From: Saprospiraceae bacterium
GTDB taxonomy: Bacteria > Bacteroidota > Bacteroidia > Chitinophagales > Saprospiraceae
DNA: 8,746 nucleotides
Assembly: GCA_014379065.1 (NCBI GenBank)
Contig: JACMMM010000168.1
Span: forward strand, 1 to 8,746
Direction: 5' to 3'
Part shown: positions 1 through 5,469 of the stretch, piece by piece
Layout of the letters: each line of letters opens with the position of its first letter
Numbering within the stretch: the first letter of the stretch is position 1
The notes under the pieces: generated by a model
What the model was told of the DNA's origin: nothing
What the model saw: only the letters and a program-made list of their open reading frames with translations
Database searches by the model: none
Program-made: the position numbers and the translations under genes

Positions 1-154
1 ACGTCCCAGAGGGACGGAATCGTGGTAGAATATGGATGGAAATGCGGTTTGGCGTGGCGTAGGTACGCTATCGGCGTGTTTTTGATAGCGTACCTACGGC
101 ACGCCGGTTGATAGAAAACAACATTTCTACCAAGATTCCGTCCCTCTGGGACGT
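1..154. repeat. Nested palindromic REP/MITE-like element
   Basis: Two inverted repeats sit one inside the other. The outer arms (1-30 and 125-154) are 30 nt each and match as reverse complements with one mismatch. The inner arms (51-72 and 84-105) are 22 nt each, again with one mismatch, around an 11-nt spacer. Each arm is itself a small hairpin: the outer ones carry CGTCCC-AGA-GGGACG (CGTCCC-TCT-GGGACG on the right), the inner left one GCGTA-GG-TACGC. Small hairpins in head-to-head pairs are the usual build of REP/BIME elements moved by RAYT (TnpA_REP) transposases; that link is inference, as no transposase is in the window. The left arm begins at base 1, so the element may extend further left and no target duplication can be judged. 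It lies downstream of the C10 peptidase gene and could also act as its transcript end, although it has no U-tract. Confidence 0.8.
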
Positions 155-200
155 GTTTAAATTCGGGGCCATCCATTTCTCTCGTGGCTTTCTGAATTTC
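155..200. other. Short 3' spacer of the C10 peptidase gene
   Basis: This stretch separates the palindromic element from the stop codon of the C10 peptidase gene. I see no hairpin with a U-tract and no coding potential. Any transcript end for the peptidase gene would most plausibly be supplied by the hairpins of the neighbouring palindromic element. Confidence 0.5.
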
Positions 201-1880
201 TTATTTTGTTAAGATCAGCCTTTTAGTTTCGCGTTTTTCGCCCATCTGCATCACGAGGAAGTACATTCCGGCAGGGAGGCTTCCGGCTTCGAGGTTGAAC
301 TGGTGCTCGCCTTCGCTTTGTGTTTGAGCAGGTAAAGGCGTGGCGACCAGTTTGCCCGTAGCATCCATTAGTAGCAGACCAACTTGCTGTTCGCTTGGCA
401 GGGAGTAAGTAACGGTGGTGCTGCCGGAAAAGGGGTTGGGCGCGATCTGGAGGTTGGATGGAACTGCAGATGCTTCCGGTCTGACTGTAGGCATTTCAGA
501 GCGGTCTCCACCGCCATCTTGAAGGTTGCCAGTACAACCTCCAATCTTCGCTATAAAGGTACACCCAGCGTACGCATCGAAACCCGGACGAAGGGTGATC
601 GAATCGCCTGCGCTAAAGATGGCAAACGTGGGAGCGTAAACGTTAGATTGTGCGCTTATCCAGTATTGGGTCGAATAAGATCCATTTACCACATCACTCG
701 AAAAGTGGCTTTGGGGACAATTCATGCCTTGCGGTACGATGCCAAAAATAGCGCTTTGATCTTCGCTGTATATTTGGGCTGCGTTGGGCCCAAAATGGGC
801 GAGGTCGTAAAACCCATTGTTGCCCGTGCCCCAGCCCCAGTTCATGTGCATCCTATTATCGTCGTAGCCATCCAAAACCCAGGTATGACCGTGCTCTTCT
901 CCTTCAGGATCAATTCTTCTACCATTATAAATTACCGGGATACCACTGTTAATGGATGTTTGAAGTTTTTGAATCCATTCAGCATCGCTATAATCATCTC
1001 GGTCTTCCAAATCACCCTCTTGGAAGTTGAAATACTCTTCCATAGCATCCGCAATATCGGAAGGGTATGCACTACTTCCTGAAGTGCCATAATCCATTTC
1101 AACCGCCAGCCCAGCGTGTAACATCAGCCTGGCAATCTCCGGATTAACACCTCCCAATGGACTTAAGTTATCCGGCATAAAGCCCCACGAATACTGGCCA
1201 CTTCCTATCCACCCCGAAAAAGTACCTTGAACATCTTTATCATCAGCCTCATATTCTACCCAATGCTGGCCCAAAGTACCTGATGGCCATTCCCAATAGC
1301 GCATTACTTGGGCCATAGCGGTTGCTACACAGCCCGTTACCGCACGTTTTCCACTGCCGTTAGTAGGGCAATAAGCATTATAGGGATTACTTTGGTCCCA
1401 TTCAGATTCGAGCAATTGCCATACAATCCGATTGCTTTCTGTGCCTGCAAATGTGTTGGTGGTCAGCGCAATCCAAGCATTTTTTACTTCAAGAGGTGCT
1501 TTATAATGACTCGCCCGAATTTCTCGAATTTGATGGTCATATTGATTCATCAACGACTGGTTTGAAGAAGCCATTCCTTCAAATTGAAATTTGTTGGTGA
1601 CCGAATAACCAAGAATGGGTGGCGCATTTTTATCGCCTGCCACAATCACAAAACCTTCGCCGCGCAAAGGCTCAAAAACAAAGTAGCTTTCTTGCGTATT
1701 GGCTTGTGCGAAAATAGTTGAACGCGTTACCCGGCGCATATCTGTAACGGGTTGTTTCGCACGGCTGTTGAAAAAATGAAGGGCTACCTGTTTGGCGGTT
1801 TCAAGATTGACAGATTGCGCTCCAGCTTGCGTGAAGCAAAAGAGAATGGCTATGGTGCAAAGAATGAGTTGCTTTTTCAT
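201..1880 (-). CDS. Secreted C10 family (streptopain-like) cysteine peptidase with T9SS sorting domain
   Basis: A 559-residue papain-fold endopeptidase precursor. Residues 1-22 are a Sec signal peptide ending AGAQ. Residues 23-100 resemble the inhibitory prodomain of C10 enzymes (VFEP...GEGFVIVAGD at 68-83). The catalytic domain spans about 150-385: Gln163 in WDQSNPYN is the likely oxyanion residue, Cys184 in TGCVATAMAQ the nucleophile, His332 in EHGHTWVLDGYD the general base, and Asn347/Trp348 in MNWGWG complete the site as in SpeB. Residues 394-449 (SITLRPGFDAYAGCTF, AKIGGC) match the '3-coathanger stack' segment of Bacteroidota secreted proteins. After a linker, residues 476-559 form a type A T9SS sorting domain (IAPNPFSGSTTV...GMYFLV...KRLILTK), implying export across the outer membrane and surface anchoring or release. 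All key residues are present, so it should be active. Start chosen because the signal peptide begins there. It follows the surface-protein gene by 65 nt with no terminator between, so co-transcription is possible. Substrate is unknown. Confidence 0.95.
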   Translation of the reverse strand: MKKQLILCTIAILFCFTQAGAQSVNLETAKQVALHFFNSRAKQPVTDMRRVTRSTIFAQANTQESYFVFEPLRGEGFVIVAGDKNAPPILGYSVTNKFQFEGMASSNQSLMNQYDHQIREIRASHYKAPLEVKNAWIALTTNTFAGTESNRIVWQLLESEWDQSNPYNAYCPTNGSGKRAVTGCVATAMAQVMRYWEWPSGTLGQHWVEYEADDKDVQGTFSGWIGSGQYSWGFMPDNLSPLGGVNPEIARLMLHAGLAVEMDYGTSGSSAYPSDIADAMEEYFNFQEGDLEDRDDYSDAEWIQKLQTSINSGIPVIYNGRRIDPEGEEHGHTWVLDGYDDNRMHMNWGWGTGNNGFYDLAHFGPNAAQIYSEDQSAIFGIVPQGMNCPQSHFSSDVVNGSYSTQYWISAQSNVYAPTFAIFSAGDSITLRPGFDAYAGCTFIAKIGGCTGNLQDGGGDRSEMPTVRPEASAVPSNLQIAPNPFSGSTTVTYSLPSEQQVGLLLMDATGKLVATPLPAQTQSEGEHQFNLEAGSLPAGMYFLVMQMGEKRETKRLILTK

Positions 1881-1945
1881 GACTTAAGATATTGAAAGTG
1901 AGAGCAATAGATTGAGTTTTAAAAAGAAATGGGATGGGATTGAAG
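1881..1945. other. Spacer between surface paralogue 2 and C10 peptidase
   Basis: The gap is A/T-rich with no hairpin-plus-U-tract and no TAnnTTTG-type promoter on the minus strand. It lacks the terminator-leader module present in the three spacers between 3218 and 5469. Read-through from the surface-protein gene into the peptidase gene is therefore plausible, but a weak promoter cannot be excluded. Confidence 0.5.
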
Positions 1946-3217
1946 CTATTTTTGAGTAGATTCAGCTTTGTCCAAACGAGCATGGAGCGTGCCGTTATCC
2001 TGTTCCAATTGCTCGAGCCGCTTATTTTGGTCAATGAGATACAAGGTGAGCTCTTCAATCTTTTCCATCATTCTCTTCTGCATATCACCTACTTCGAGGC
2101 CATCCTTTTCAAGTTCGGCAGCGGCGGGAATGCCGGGCAGATGGTTTTCGGATTTGATGTGCGCTTCTACTTCTTCAAGCGTTCGGAGTTTGTAATTGGG
2201 GGAAAACACATAGTCCGGCCAGGCGCTTTTCAATTGTACTTTGAGTTCTTCGCAGATGACTTTGCCATTTACAGCAAGTCGGTAACCATTTACCGGTAGC
2301 GTGTAAAGACCCAGTTGACCAGTTCCGGTGTATAAGGACATGGTTTCAGTGAAGTTATTGGCGTTTCCGTATCCGAAAGCAATTTTGTCCTGCCCTGCGG
2401 TATATAGTTGCATGACGCCAGAGTTGATACCGATGCCAAAATCATTGTTGGGGCCGCTGTTCCAAAAACTGATCTTGTTGCCCACCGTATTTTGAAAACC
2501 AATTTGCCCAGGGCCCGTCAAAAAGCGGATGGTTTCTTTGAAATTGCTGGTATTTCCCCATCCCATCGCGATTTTGTCCTGACCGGCAGTATAGAGTTGC
2601 ATCACGCCAGAGTTGATGCCAATACCAAAATCATTCTGTGGGCCATTGCTCCAGAAAGTGACCTTATTGCCCAGCGTATTGGGAAAACTCAGGTTGTTGT
2701 TGATTAAGGCATCGCCATTGACGTGAAGCAATTTCAAAGGGCTGGTGGTACCAATGCCCACGTTCCCATCCTTGGTGATGCACATACGGGACGGGAGCGT
2801 AAGATTGGTATTCGCGGCAGTTGCAGCCGTTCCGGTCAAGGCAAAGTCAAAACGACCTTGATCGGGGTCGAAATTGACAATGCCCGCATAACCGGGAGCC
2901 ATTGATTTGCCAGATCCATTGAAGTAGGAGTTAAAATAAACCCCGGGCCAGTCACTTACAATCGAAACCCCTTTTCCAGTAGCCGATTTGCGAAAACTGG
3001 CCACGGTATTTCCGACCGCACCTTGCACATTCAATTTCGCATTGGAAGGCGTTGCGGTGCCGACTCCGAGTATGGCATTCGCAGCATTGTTAAAATCTGT
3101 ATTGGTCGTGATGGATTTGGTTACGGTGTTTTGGTTCAACTGTGCTTGCGCCGTTTGAGTCAAGAAAAGAGCCGAGAGAATCAAAAGGGTCGTTGAAAAG
3201 ATTGATGCGTTTTTCAT
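1946..3217 (-). CDS. Exported tail-fibre-like surface protein with tandem repeat (paralogue 2)
   Basis: A 423-residue protein of the Bacteroidota tail-fibre-like family; its molecular function is not established. Residues 1-26 are a signal peptide (MKNASIFSTT...TAQAQ). Residues 46-170 hold GVGTATPSNAKLNVQG and GNVGIGTTSPLKLLHVNG units, short beta-rich repeats seen in fibre proteins. Residues 181-243 and 244-306 are a near-exact 63-residue tandem duplication sharing NDFGIGINSGVMQLYTAGQD. The C terminus (about 318-395) has KVICEELKVQL, WPDYVF, HLPGIP and MMEKIEELTLY, followed by a heptad-like coiled coil (about 380-420). That domain recalls the S74-type trimerising fibre tip but lacks an obvious S74 Ser-Lys signature, so self-cleavage should not be assumed. 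No T9SS sorting domain is present. Signal peptide and C-terminal domain are nearly the same as in the adjacent upstream paralogue. The start is supported by that match. Confidence 0.85.
   Translation of the reverse strand: MKNASIFSTTLLILSALFLTQTAQAQLNQNTVTKSITTNTDFNNAANAILGVGTATPSNAKLNVQGAVGNTVASFRKSATGKGVSIVSDWPGVYFNSYFNGSGKSMAPGYAGIVNFDPDQGRFDFALTGTAATAANTNLTLPSRMCITKDGNVGIGTTSPLKLLHVNGDALINNNLSFPNTLGNKVTFWSNGPQNDFGIGINSGVMQLYTAGQDKIAMGWGNTSNFKETIRFLTGPGQIGFQNTVGNKISFWNSGPNNDFGIGINSGVMQLYTAGQDKIAFGYGNANNFTETMSLYTGTGQLGLYTLPVNGYRLAVNGKVICEELKVQLKSAWPDYVFSPNYKLRTLEEVEAHIKSENHLPGIPAAAELEKDGLEVGDMQKRMMEKIEELTLYLIDQNKRLEQLEQDNGTLHARLDKAESTQK
2300..2677 (-). repeat. 189-bp tandem duplication inside the surface-protein gene
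   Basis: Two head-to-tail copies (2489-2677 and 2300-2488), each encoding 63 residues in the same frame. Both encode GNK(V/I)(T/S)FW..GP.NDFGIG followed by an identical INSGVMQLYTAGQDKIA, and the DNA is also clearly alike. The period is an exact multiple of three, so unit gain or loss would lengthen or shorten the fibre without a frameshift. Confidence 0.9.
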
Positions 3218-3340
3218 TGTTGAAAGAATTTTTATTTGTTGTTGAAATTTTTTGTGTTAAGGCCTTTGGAGTGCCTTGTTATCTATTCATTGCAGTCAAG
3301 GGAAGGCAGGTAAGTGCGAATTGAATTTTTTTTGAAAAAA
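3191..3340 (-). repeat. Duplicated 5' region of the surface paralogues, copy A
   Basis: About 150 bp covering the first nine codons of the signal peptide and the whole leader of the second surface-protein gene. It aligns almost base for base, with a few small indels, to 4611-4760 in front of the first paralogue. The duplication therefore included the control region, so both genes probably share regulation, and the copies could act as recombination sites. Confidence 0.85.
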
Positions 3341-3341
3341 T
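3289..3341 (-). promoter_or_regulatory. Conserved leader block, copy A
   Basis: Upstream block of the second surface-protein gene, about 71 nt before its start codon. Read on the minus strand it has an A/T palindrome (T-run, C, A-run) followed by CGCACTTACCTGCC and a TTGACTGCAAT stretch. Copies B and C of the same arrangement precede the next two upstream genes. I cannot place a Bacteroidota -33/-7 promoter (TTG...TAnnTTTG) in it, so whether it is a promoter, an untranslated leader or only a repeat is open. Confidence 0.5.
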
Positions 3342-3366
3342 TTTTCAGGTAAAATCTCGGGGCATT

Positions 3367-3406
3367 AAAAAAGCAGTCCGCCCGGCACAGGTGGTCGGGC
3401 GGACTG
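3367..3406 (-). terminator. Rho-independent terminator A, after the first surface-protein gene
   Basis: A perfect 11-bp stem (3374-3384 with 3396-3406; CAGTCCGCCCG on the plus strand) with an 11-nt loop. On the minus strand it is followed after two bases by six U residues (plus-strand A-run at 3367-3372). It begins 23 nt after the stop codon of the surface-protein gene at 3429-4637. Loop and stem sequence resemble terminators B and C. Confidence 0.92.
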
Positions 3407-3428
3407 ACGAAGGATCTTAAAAAGCAGA

Positions 3429-4637
3429 TTATCGCTTGCCTTCCAATTGTTCCACGCGCTGTTTTAAAGCCTTGTTTTCCTTGTTAATTTCAATGACGTA
3501 GAGCGTCAATTCCTCGATTTTCTCCATCATTTTCTTTTGCATATCGCCTACTTCGATGCCTTCTTTTTCCATTTGTGTTGCGGCGGGGATGCCGGGCAGG
3601 TGATTTTCGGATTTAATATGGGCTTCTACTTCTTCGAGTGATTTCAGTTTGTAATCCTTGGCAAACACATAGTCGGGCCAAGAGCCGCGCAATTGAACTT
3701 TGAGTTCCTCGCAAATGACTTTGCCGCCTATCGCAAGCTTGTAGCCCGGGTCGTGATAGGGTGTGCCGATCAGCACGTTGCCGTTGTCTTTTACGACCAC
3801 CTGGGGAACAAATCCGCCACTTCCCACGCCACGATAAATGATGAAATCGCCATCGGCCGACTGAATGCGGGTAGAGCGGCTGGAATTATTGTCGAGTAAG
3901 GTCATGAACGGCTGATAGCCGAAGATGCGCAAGCCGTCTTGCCCTGCAATGTCGAGCTTGCTTTCCGGGTTTGCATGGCCAACGGCTATGTTGCCATTGT
4001 CTTTAATGATCAATTGTGGTGAATAGTTGAAGCCCCCTGCCCAGTCTGGATCCCCTTTGAAAAAATTAATGTCGCCATGTGCCACCTGAATACGCGCCGA
4101 TTTGTAGGTGTTGTTGTCAAGCAACGTGATGAATGGTTCGAAACCATAAGCACGGAAGGCATTCTGGCCGGCAATTTCCAATTTGCTTTCCGGAGAGAGT
4201 GCTCCAATACCTACGTTGCCGTTTGGCAGAATAACCATCGGAGACGTTTGGGTAACAGGCTCATTTCCGTTAGCATATCCGTTTTGAATGAATTCTATAC
4301 GGCCACTGGTAGGGTCGCAACCCAAAAGCGCCCCATATCCGGTGCTCATGGATTTCCATGCGCCTCCTGAATAATAGGAATTAAAACCCACCGTAGCCCA
4401 ATCCCGTACCAGCGAAATGCCCGCCTGCCCTTGCCCAAACATGGCAACGGTATGGCCTACATCGCCTTTAATGACAAGTTTGGCTTCCGAGGCGTTCACG
4501 GTGCCAATCCCAACATTCTTGCTGGGTGGGTTGGAATAAATTGAATTGCCGTTTACCCATTGCGCTTGTGCCGTTTGGGTATTAAAAAAAGCAGCGAGCA
4601 GTAGAATGGCCGTTGAAAAGATTGATGCGTTTTTCAT
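3429..4637 (-). CDS. Exported tail-fibre-like surface protein (paralogue 1)
   Basis: A 402-residue paralogue of the protein at 1946-3217; function unknown beyond likely surface display. The frame is open further upstream, but the start is set at 4637 because MKNASIFSTA...TAQAQ is an intact signal peptide identical in its first nine residues to the paralogue, and a terminator occupies the upstream extension. Residues 41-60 and 139-155 carry GIGT/GNVGIG units. Residues 139-213 and 214-284 are two diverged repeats of 75 and 71 residues (NGN...PESKL(E/D)IAGQ...(F/Y).PF(I/M)TLLDNN...RIQ), and a third begins at 285. The C-terminal domain (about 306-380) has KVICEELKVQL, WPDYVF, HLPGIP and EKIEELTLY, ending in a coiled coil (380-400). 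There is no T9SS domain. Terminators on both sides make it a single-gene transcript. The middle differs strongly from the paralogue while both ends are conserved. Confidence 0.87.
   Translation of the reverse strand: MKNASIFSTAILLLAAFFNTQTAQAQWVNGNSIYSNPPSKNVGIGTVNASEAKLVIKGDVGHTVAMFGQGQAGISLVRDWATVGFNSYYSGGAWKSMSTGYGALLGCDPTSGRIEFIQNGYANGNEPVTQTSPMVILPNGNVGIGALSPESKLEIAGQNAFRAYGFEPFITLLDNNTYKSARIQVAHGDINFFKGDPDWAGGFNYSPQLIIKDNGNIAVGHANPESKLDIAGQDGLRIFGYQPFMTLLDNNSSRSTRIQSADGDFIIYRGVGSGGFVPQVVVKDNGNVLIGTPYHDPGYKLAIGGKVICEELKVQLRGSWPDYVFAKDYKLKSLEEVEAHIKSENHLPGIPAATQMEKEGIEVGDMQKKMMEKIEELTLYVIEINKENKALKQRVEQLEGKR
3786..4223 (-). repeat. Diverged tandem repeats inside surface paralogue 1
   Basis: Two protein-level repeats, encoded at 3999-4223 (75 residues) and 3786-3998 (71 residues), each opening with NGN and containing PESKL(E/D)IAGQ and TLLDNN. 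They differ by four residues in length and more in sequence than the 189-bp repeat of the neighbouring paralogue, so this duplication is older. They are not related to the repeat unit in the paralogue. Confidence 0.8.
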
Positions 4638-4760
4638 TCTTGAAAGAATTTTTATTGTTATTGAAATTTTGTGTCTTAGGGCTTTTGGAGTGCCTTGTTG
4701 TCTATTCATTGCAGCCAAGGGAAGGGAGGTAAGTGCGAGTTGAATTTTTTTTGAAAAAAA
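4611..4760 (-). repeat. Duplicated 5' region of the surface paralogues, copy B
   Basis: Partner of the repeat at 3191-3340: signal-peptide codons, A-rich start region (AATAAAAATTCTTTCAAG before the ATG) and upstream leader are nearly the same. The two copies are 1,420 bp apart in direct orientation, as expected of a tandem gene duplication. Confidence 0.85.
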
Positions 4761-4762
4761 AT
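4708..4762 (-). promoter_or_regulatory. Conserved leader block, copy B
   Basis: Leader of surface paralogue 1, about 70 nt upstream of its start. On the minus strand the T-run of terminator B runs straight into an A-run, making a perfect palindrome (A, eight T, C, eight A, T), and then CTCGCACTTACCTCCC. The terminator U-tract thus overlaps the leader block of the following gene. The role is unproven. Confidence 0.5.
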
Positions 4763-4794
4763 AAGCCCGCCCGGCGCAGATGGCCGAACGGGCT
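4754..4794 (-). terminator. Rho-independent terminator B, after the small exported gene
   Basis: The stem pairs AGCCCG (4764-4769) with CGGGCT (4789-4794), then after a 2x2 internal loop CGGC (4772-4775) with GCCG (4783-4786). On the minus strand it is followed after two bases by eight U residues (plus A-run 4754-4761). It begins 38 nt after the stop codon of the gene at 4833-5273. Confidence 0.9.
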
Positions 4795-4832
4795 GAGAAA
4801 TGGATTCCAAAACGCACTCTGGGTGTTGGTAC

Positions 4833-5273
4833 CTACCGCGAACTGAGCACTGCTCCGGCACCTTGAATGTGTTGCAATTGGGCAATATTCCACTCCGGCA
4901 GGTTTCCGAATTCGAGCCGGCCACTGTTTCGTATTTCGCCCAGGAGGATGATTCCGCCCAGGCGCCCCGTTTCGCCAAGAATGCAGAGGCTCGAATTTTT
5001 TTGTAAGGTCAGCAACGCCCCGCTTTCCACGAGCAGGGCATCAATAGGCGGTACTTTGCCTCTGATGACAGGGTAGAAAGCCCTGCCAGAAGGAATCAGG
5101 ACTAGACTGAACGCGTCAGGCATTCTGCCTTCTTTCCAGTTAGCAGCGCAGCTCCAGTCGGCGACCTTGCCGGGTTTACCACCTTGCCAAGTGGCAGTCG
5201 TCTGAGCGGAGAGTGAAATCTGAAGACTGAAGAACAGCATCAGGGTACAGGTGATGAAAGATAGTTTTCTCAT
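4833..5273 (-). CDS. Small exported protein with W-rich beta-strand start, function unknown
   Basis: A 146-residue protein. Residues 1-24 are a signal peptide (MRKLSFITCT...SLSAQ). The mature start, ATWQGGKPGKVADWSCAANW (27-46) then GRMPDAFSLVLIPSG and PVIRG, matches the opening motif of Bacteroidota secreted parallel-beta-helix proteins (ATWTG...DWN..ANW..G..P....V.IP). Residues 75-125 (ALLVESGALLTLQ, ILGETGRLGGI, LGEIRNSGRLEFGN) look like short beta-helix rungs. Proteins of that kind are usually much longer and carry a T9SS sorting domain; this one has neither, so it is a stand-alone short form or the remains of a longer gene. The open frame extends upstream to 5432, but that part runs through terminator C and the leader block, so the start at 5273 with the signal peptide is preferred. 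It has its own terminator. I do not know its function. Confidence 0.75.
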   Translation of the reverse strand: MRKLSFITCTLMLFFSLQISLSAQTTATWQGGKPGKVADWSCAANWKEGRMPDAFSLVLIPSGRAFYPVIRGKVPPIDALLVESGALLTLQKNSSLCILGETGRLGGIILLGEIRNSGRLEFGNLPEWNIAQLQHIQGAGAVLSSR

Positions 5274-5307
5274 AGGTAACAAGGTTTTGAAATTTGCTTT
5301 TCCTTGA

Positions 5308-5360
5308 ATTGCATCCCAGCGTCGGCAGGTAAGCGTGCGGAGGAGTTTTTTGGAAAAAAT
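5308..5360 (-). promoter_or_regulatory. Conserved leader block, copy C
   Basis: Diverged copy of the leader block, about 34 nt before the start of the small exported gene. On the minus strand it keeps the T-run/CC/A-run, the CGCACGCTTACCTGCC motif and an ATGCAAT stretch in the same order as copies A and B. The gene that follows is not homologous to the surface paralogues, so the block is shared for a reason other than the duplication of those genes. Confidence 0.45.
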
Positions 5361-5393
5361 CAGCCCGCCCAGCGTAGATGGCCGAGCGGGCTG
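5354..5393 (-). terminator. Rho-independent terminator C, after the TPR-CHAT gene
   Basis: An 8-bp stem pairs CAGCCCGC (5361-5368) with GCGGGCTG (5386-5393) across a 17-nt loop. On the minus strand it is followed by A and six U residues (plus A-run 5354-5359). It lies 76 nt after the CHAT stop codon but only 13 nt after the stop of the in-frame tail remnant at 5407-5436. Confidence 0.9.
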
Positions 5394-5406
5394 AAACAGA
5401 ATACCA

Positions 5407-5439
5407 TTAAATATTCTGACCCACCAATACAAATCCTGT
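5407..5439 (-). pseudogene. In-frame remnant of a second CHAT C terminus
   Basis: Beyond the CHAT stop codon (5470-5472) the same frame reads nine residues, a stop, then TGFVLVGQNI and a stop at 5407-5409. GFVLVG closely repeats the true C terminus AGFVLVE, and the DNA is also repeated (TTTGTATTGGT in both). The 63 nt from the first stop to the second look like an insertion or a short duplication that gave the gene an earlier stop; the ancestral end may have been at 5407. Confidence 0.5.
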
Positions 5440-5469
5440 TTACCCGCCGTAGCCGAAGGCGAAGAAGGG

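Noticed and set aside
384..1082. Plus-strand open frame of 232 codons
   Set aside because: It lies wholly opposite the C10 peptidase gene, whose product has clear domains; the antisense translation shows no recognisable domain or signal peptide.
2300..2677. Repeated segments as a possible CRISPR array
   Set aside because: The 189-bp units are contiguous, coding and in frame, with no short repeats separated by unique spacers.
3289..3341. GGCAGGTAAGTGCG on the plus strand as an intron boundary or attachment site
   Set aside because: There is no group I/II intron structure, integrase or matching second site; the motif makes better sense as part of the minus-strand leader block.
1946..4637. Tail-fibre-like genes as evidence of a prophage
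   Set aside because: Both have Sec signal peptides and belong to a chromosomal Bacteroidota surface family; no other phage genes are present.
4638..4817. 60-codon upstream extension of surface paralogue 1
   Set aside because: It would run through terminator B and the leader block, and the paralogue starts at the equivalent internal Met with a proper signal peptide.
5274..5432. 53-codon upstream extension of the small exported protein
   Set aside because: It would translate through terminator C and bury the signal peptide internally.
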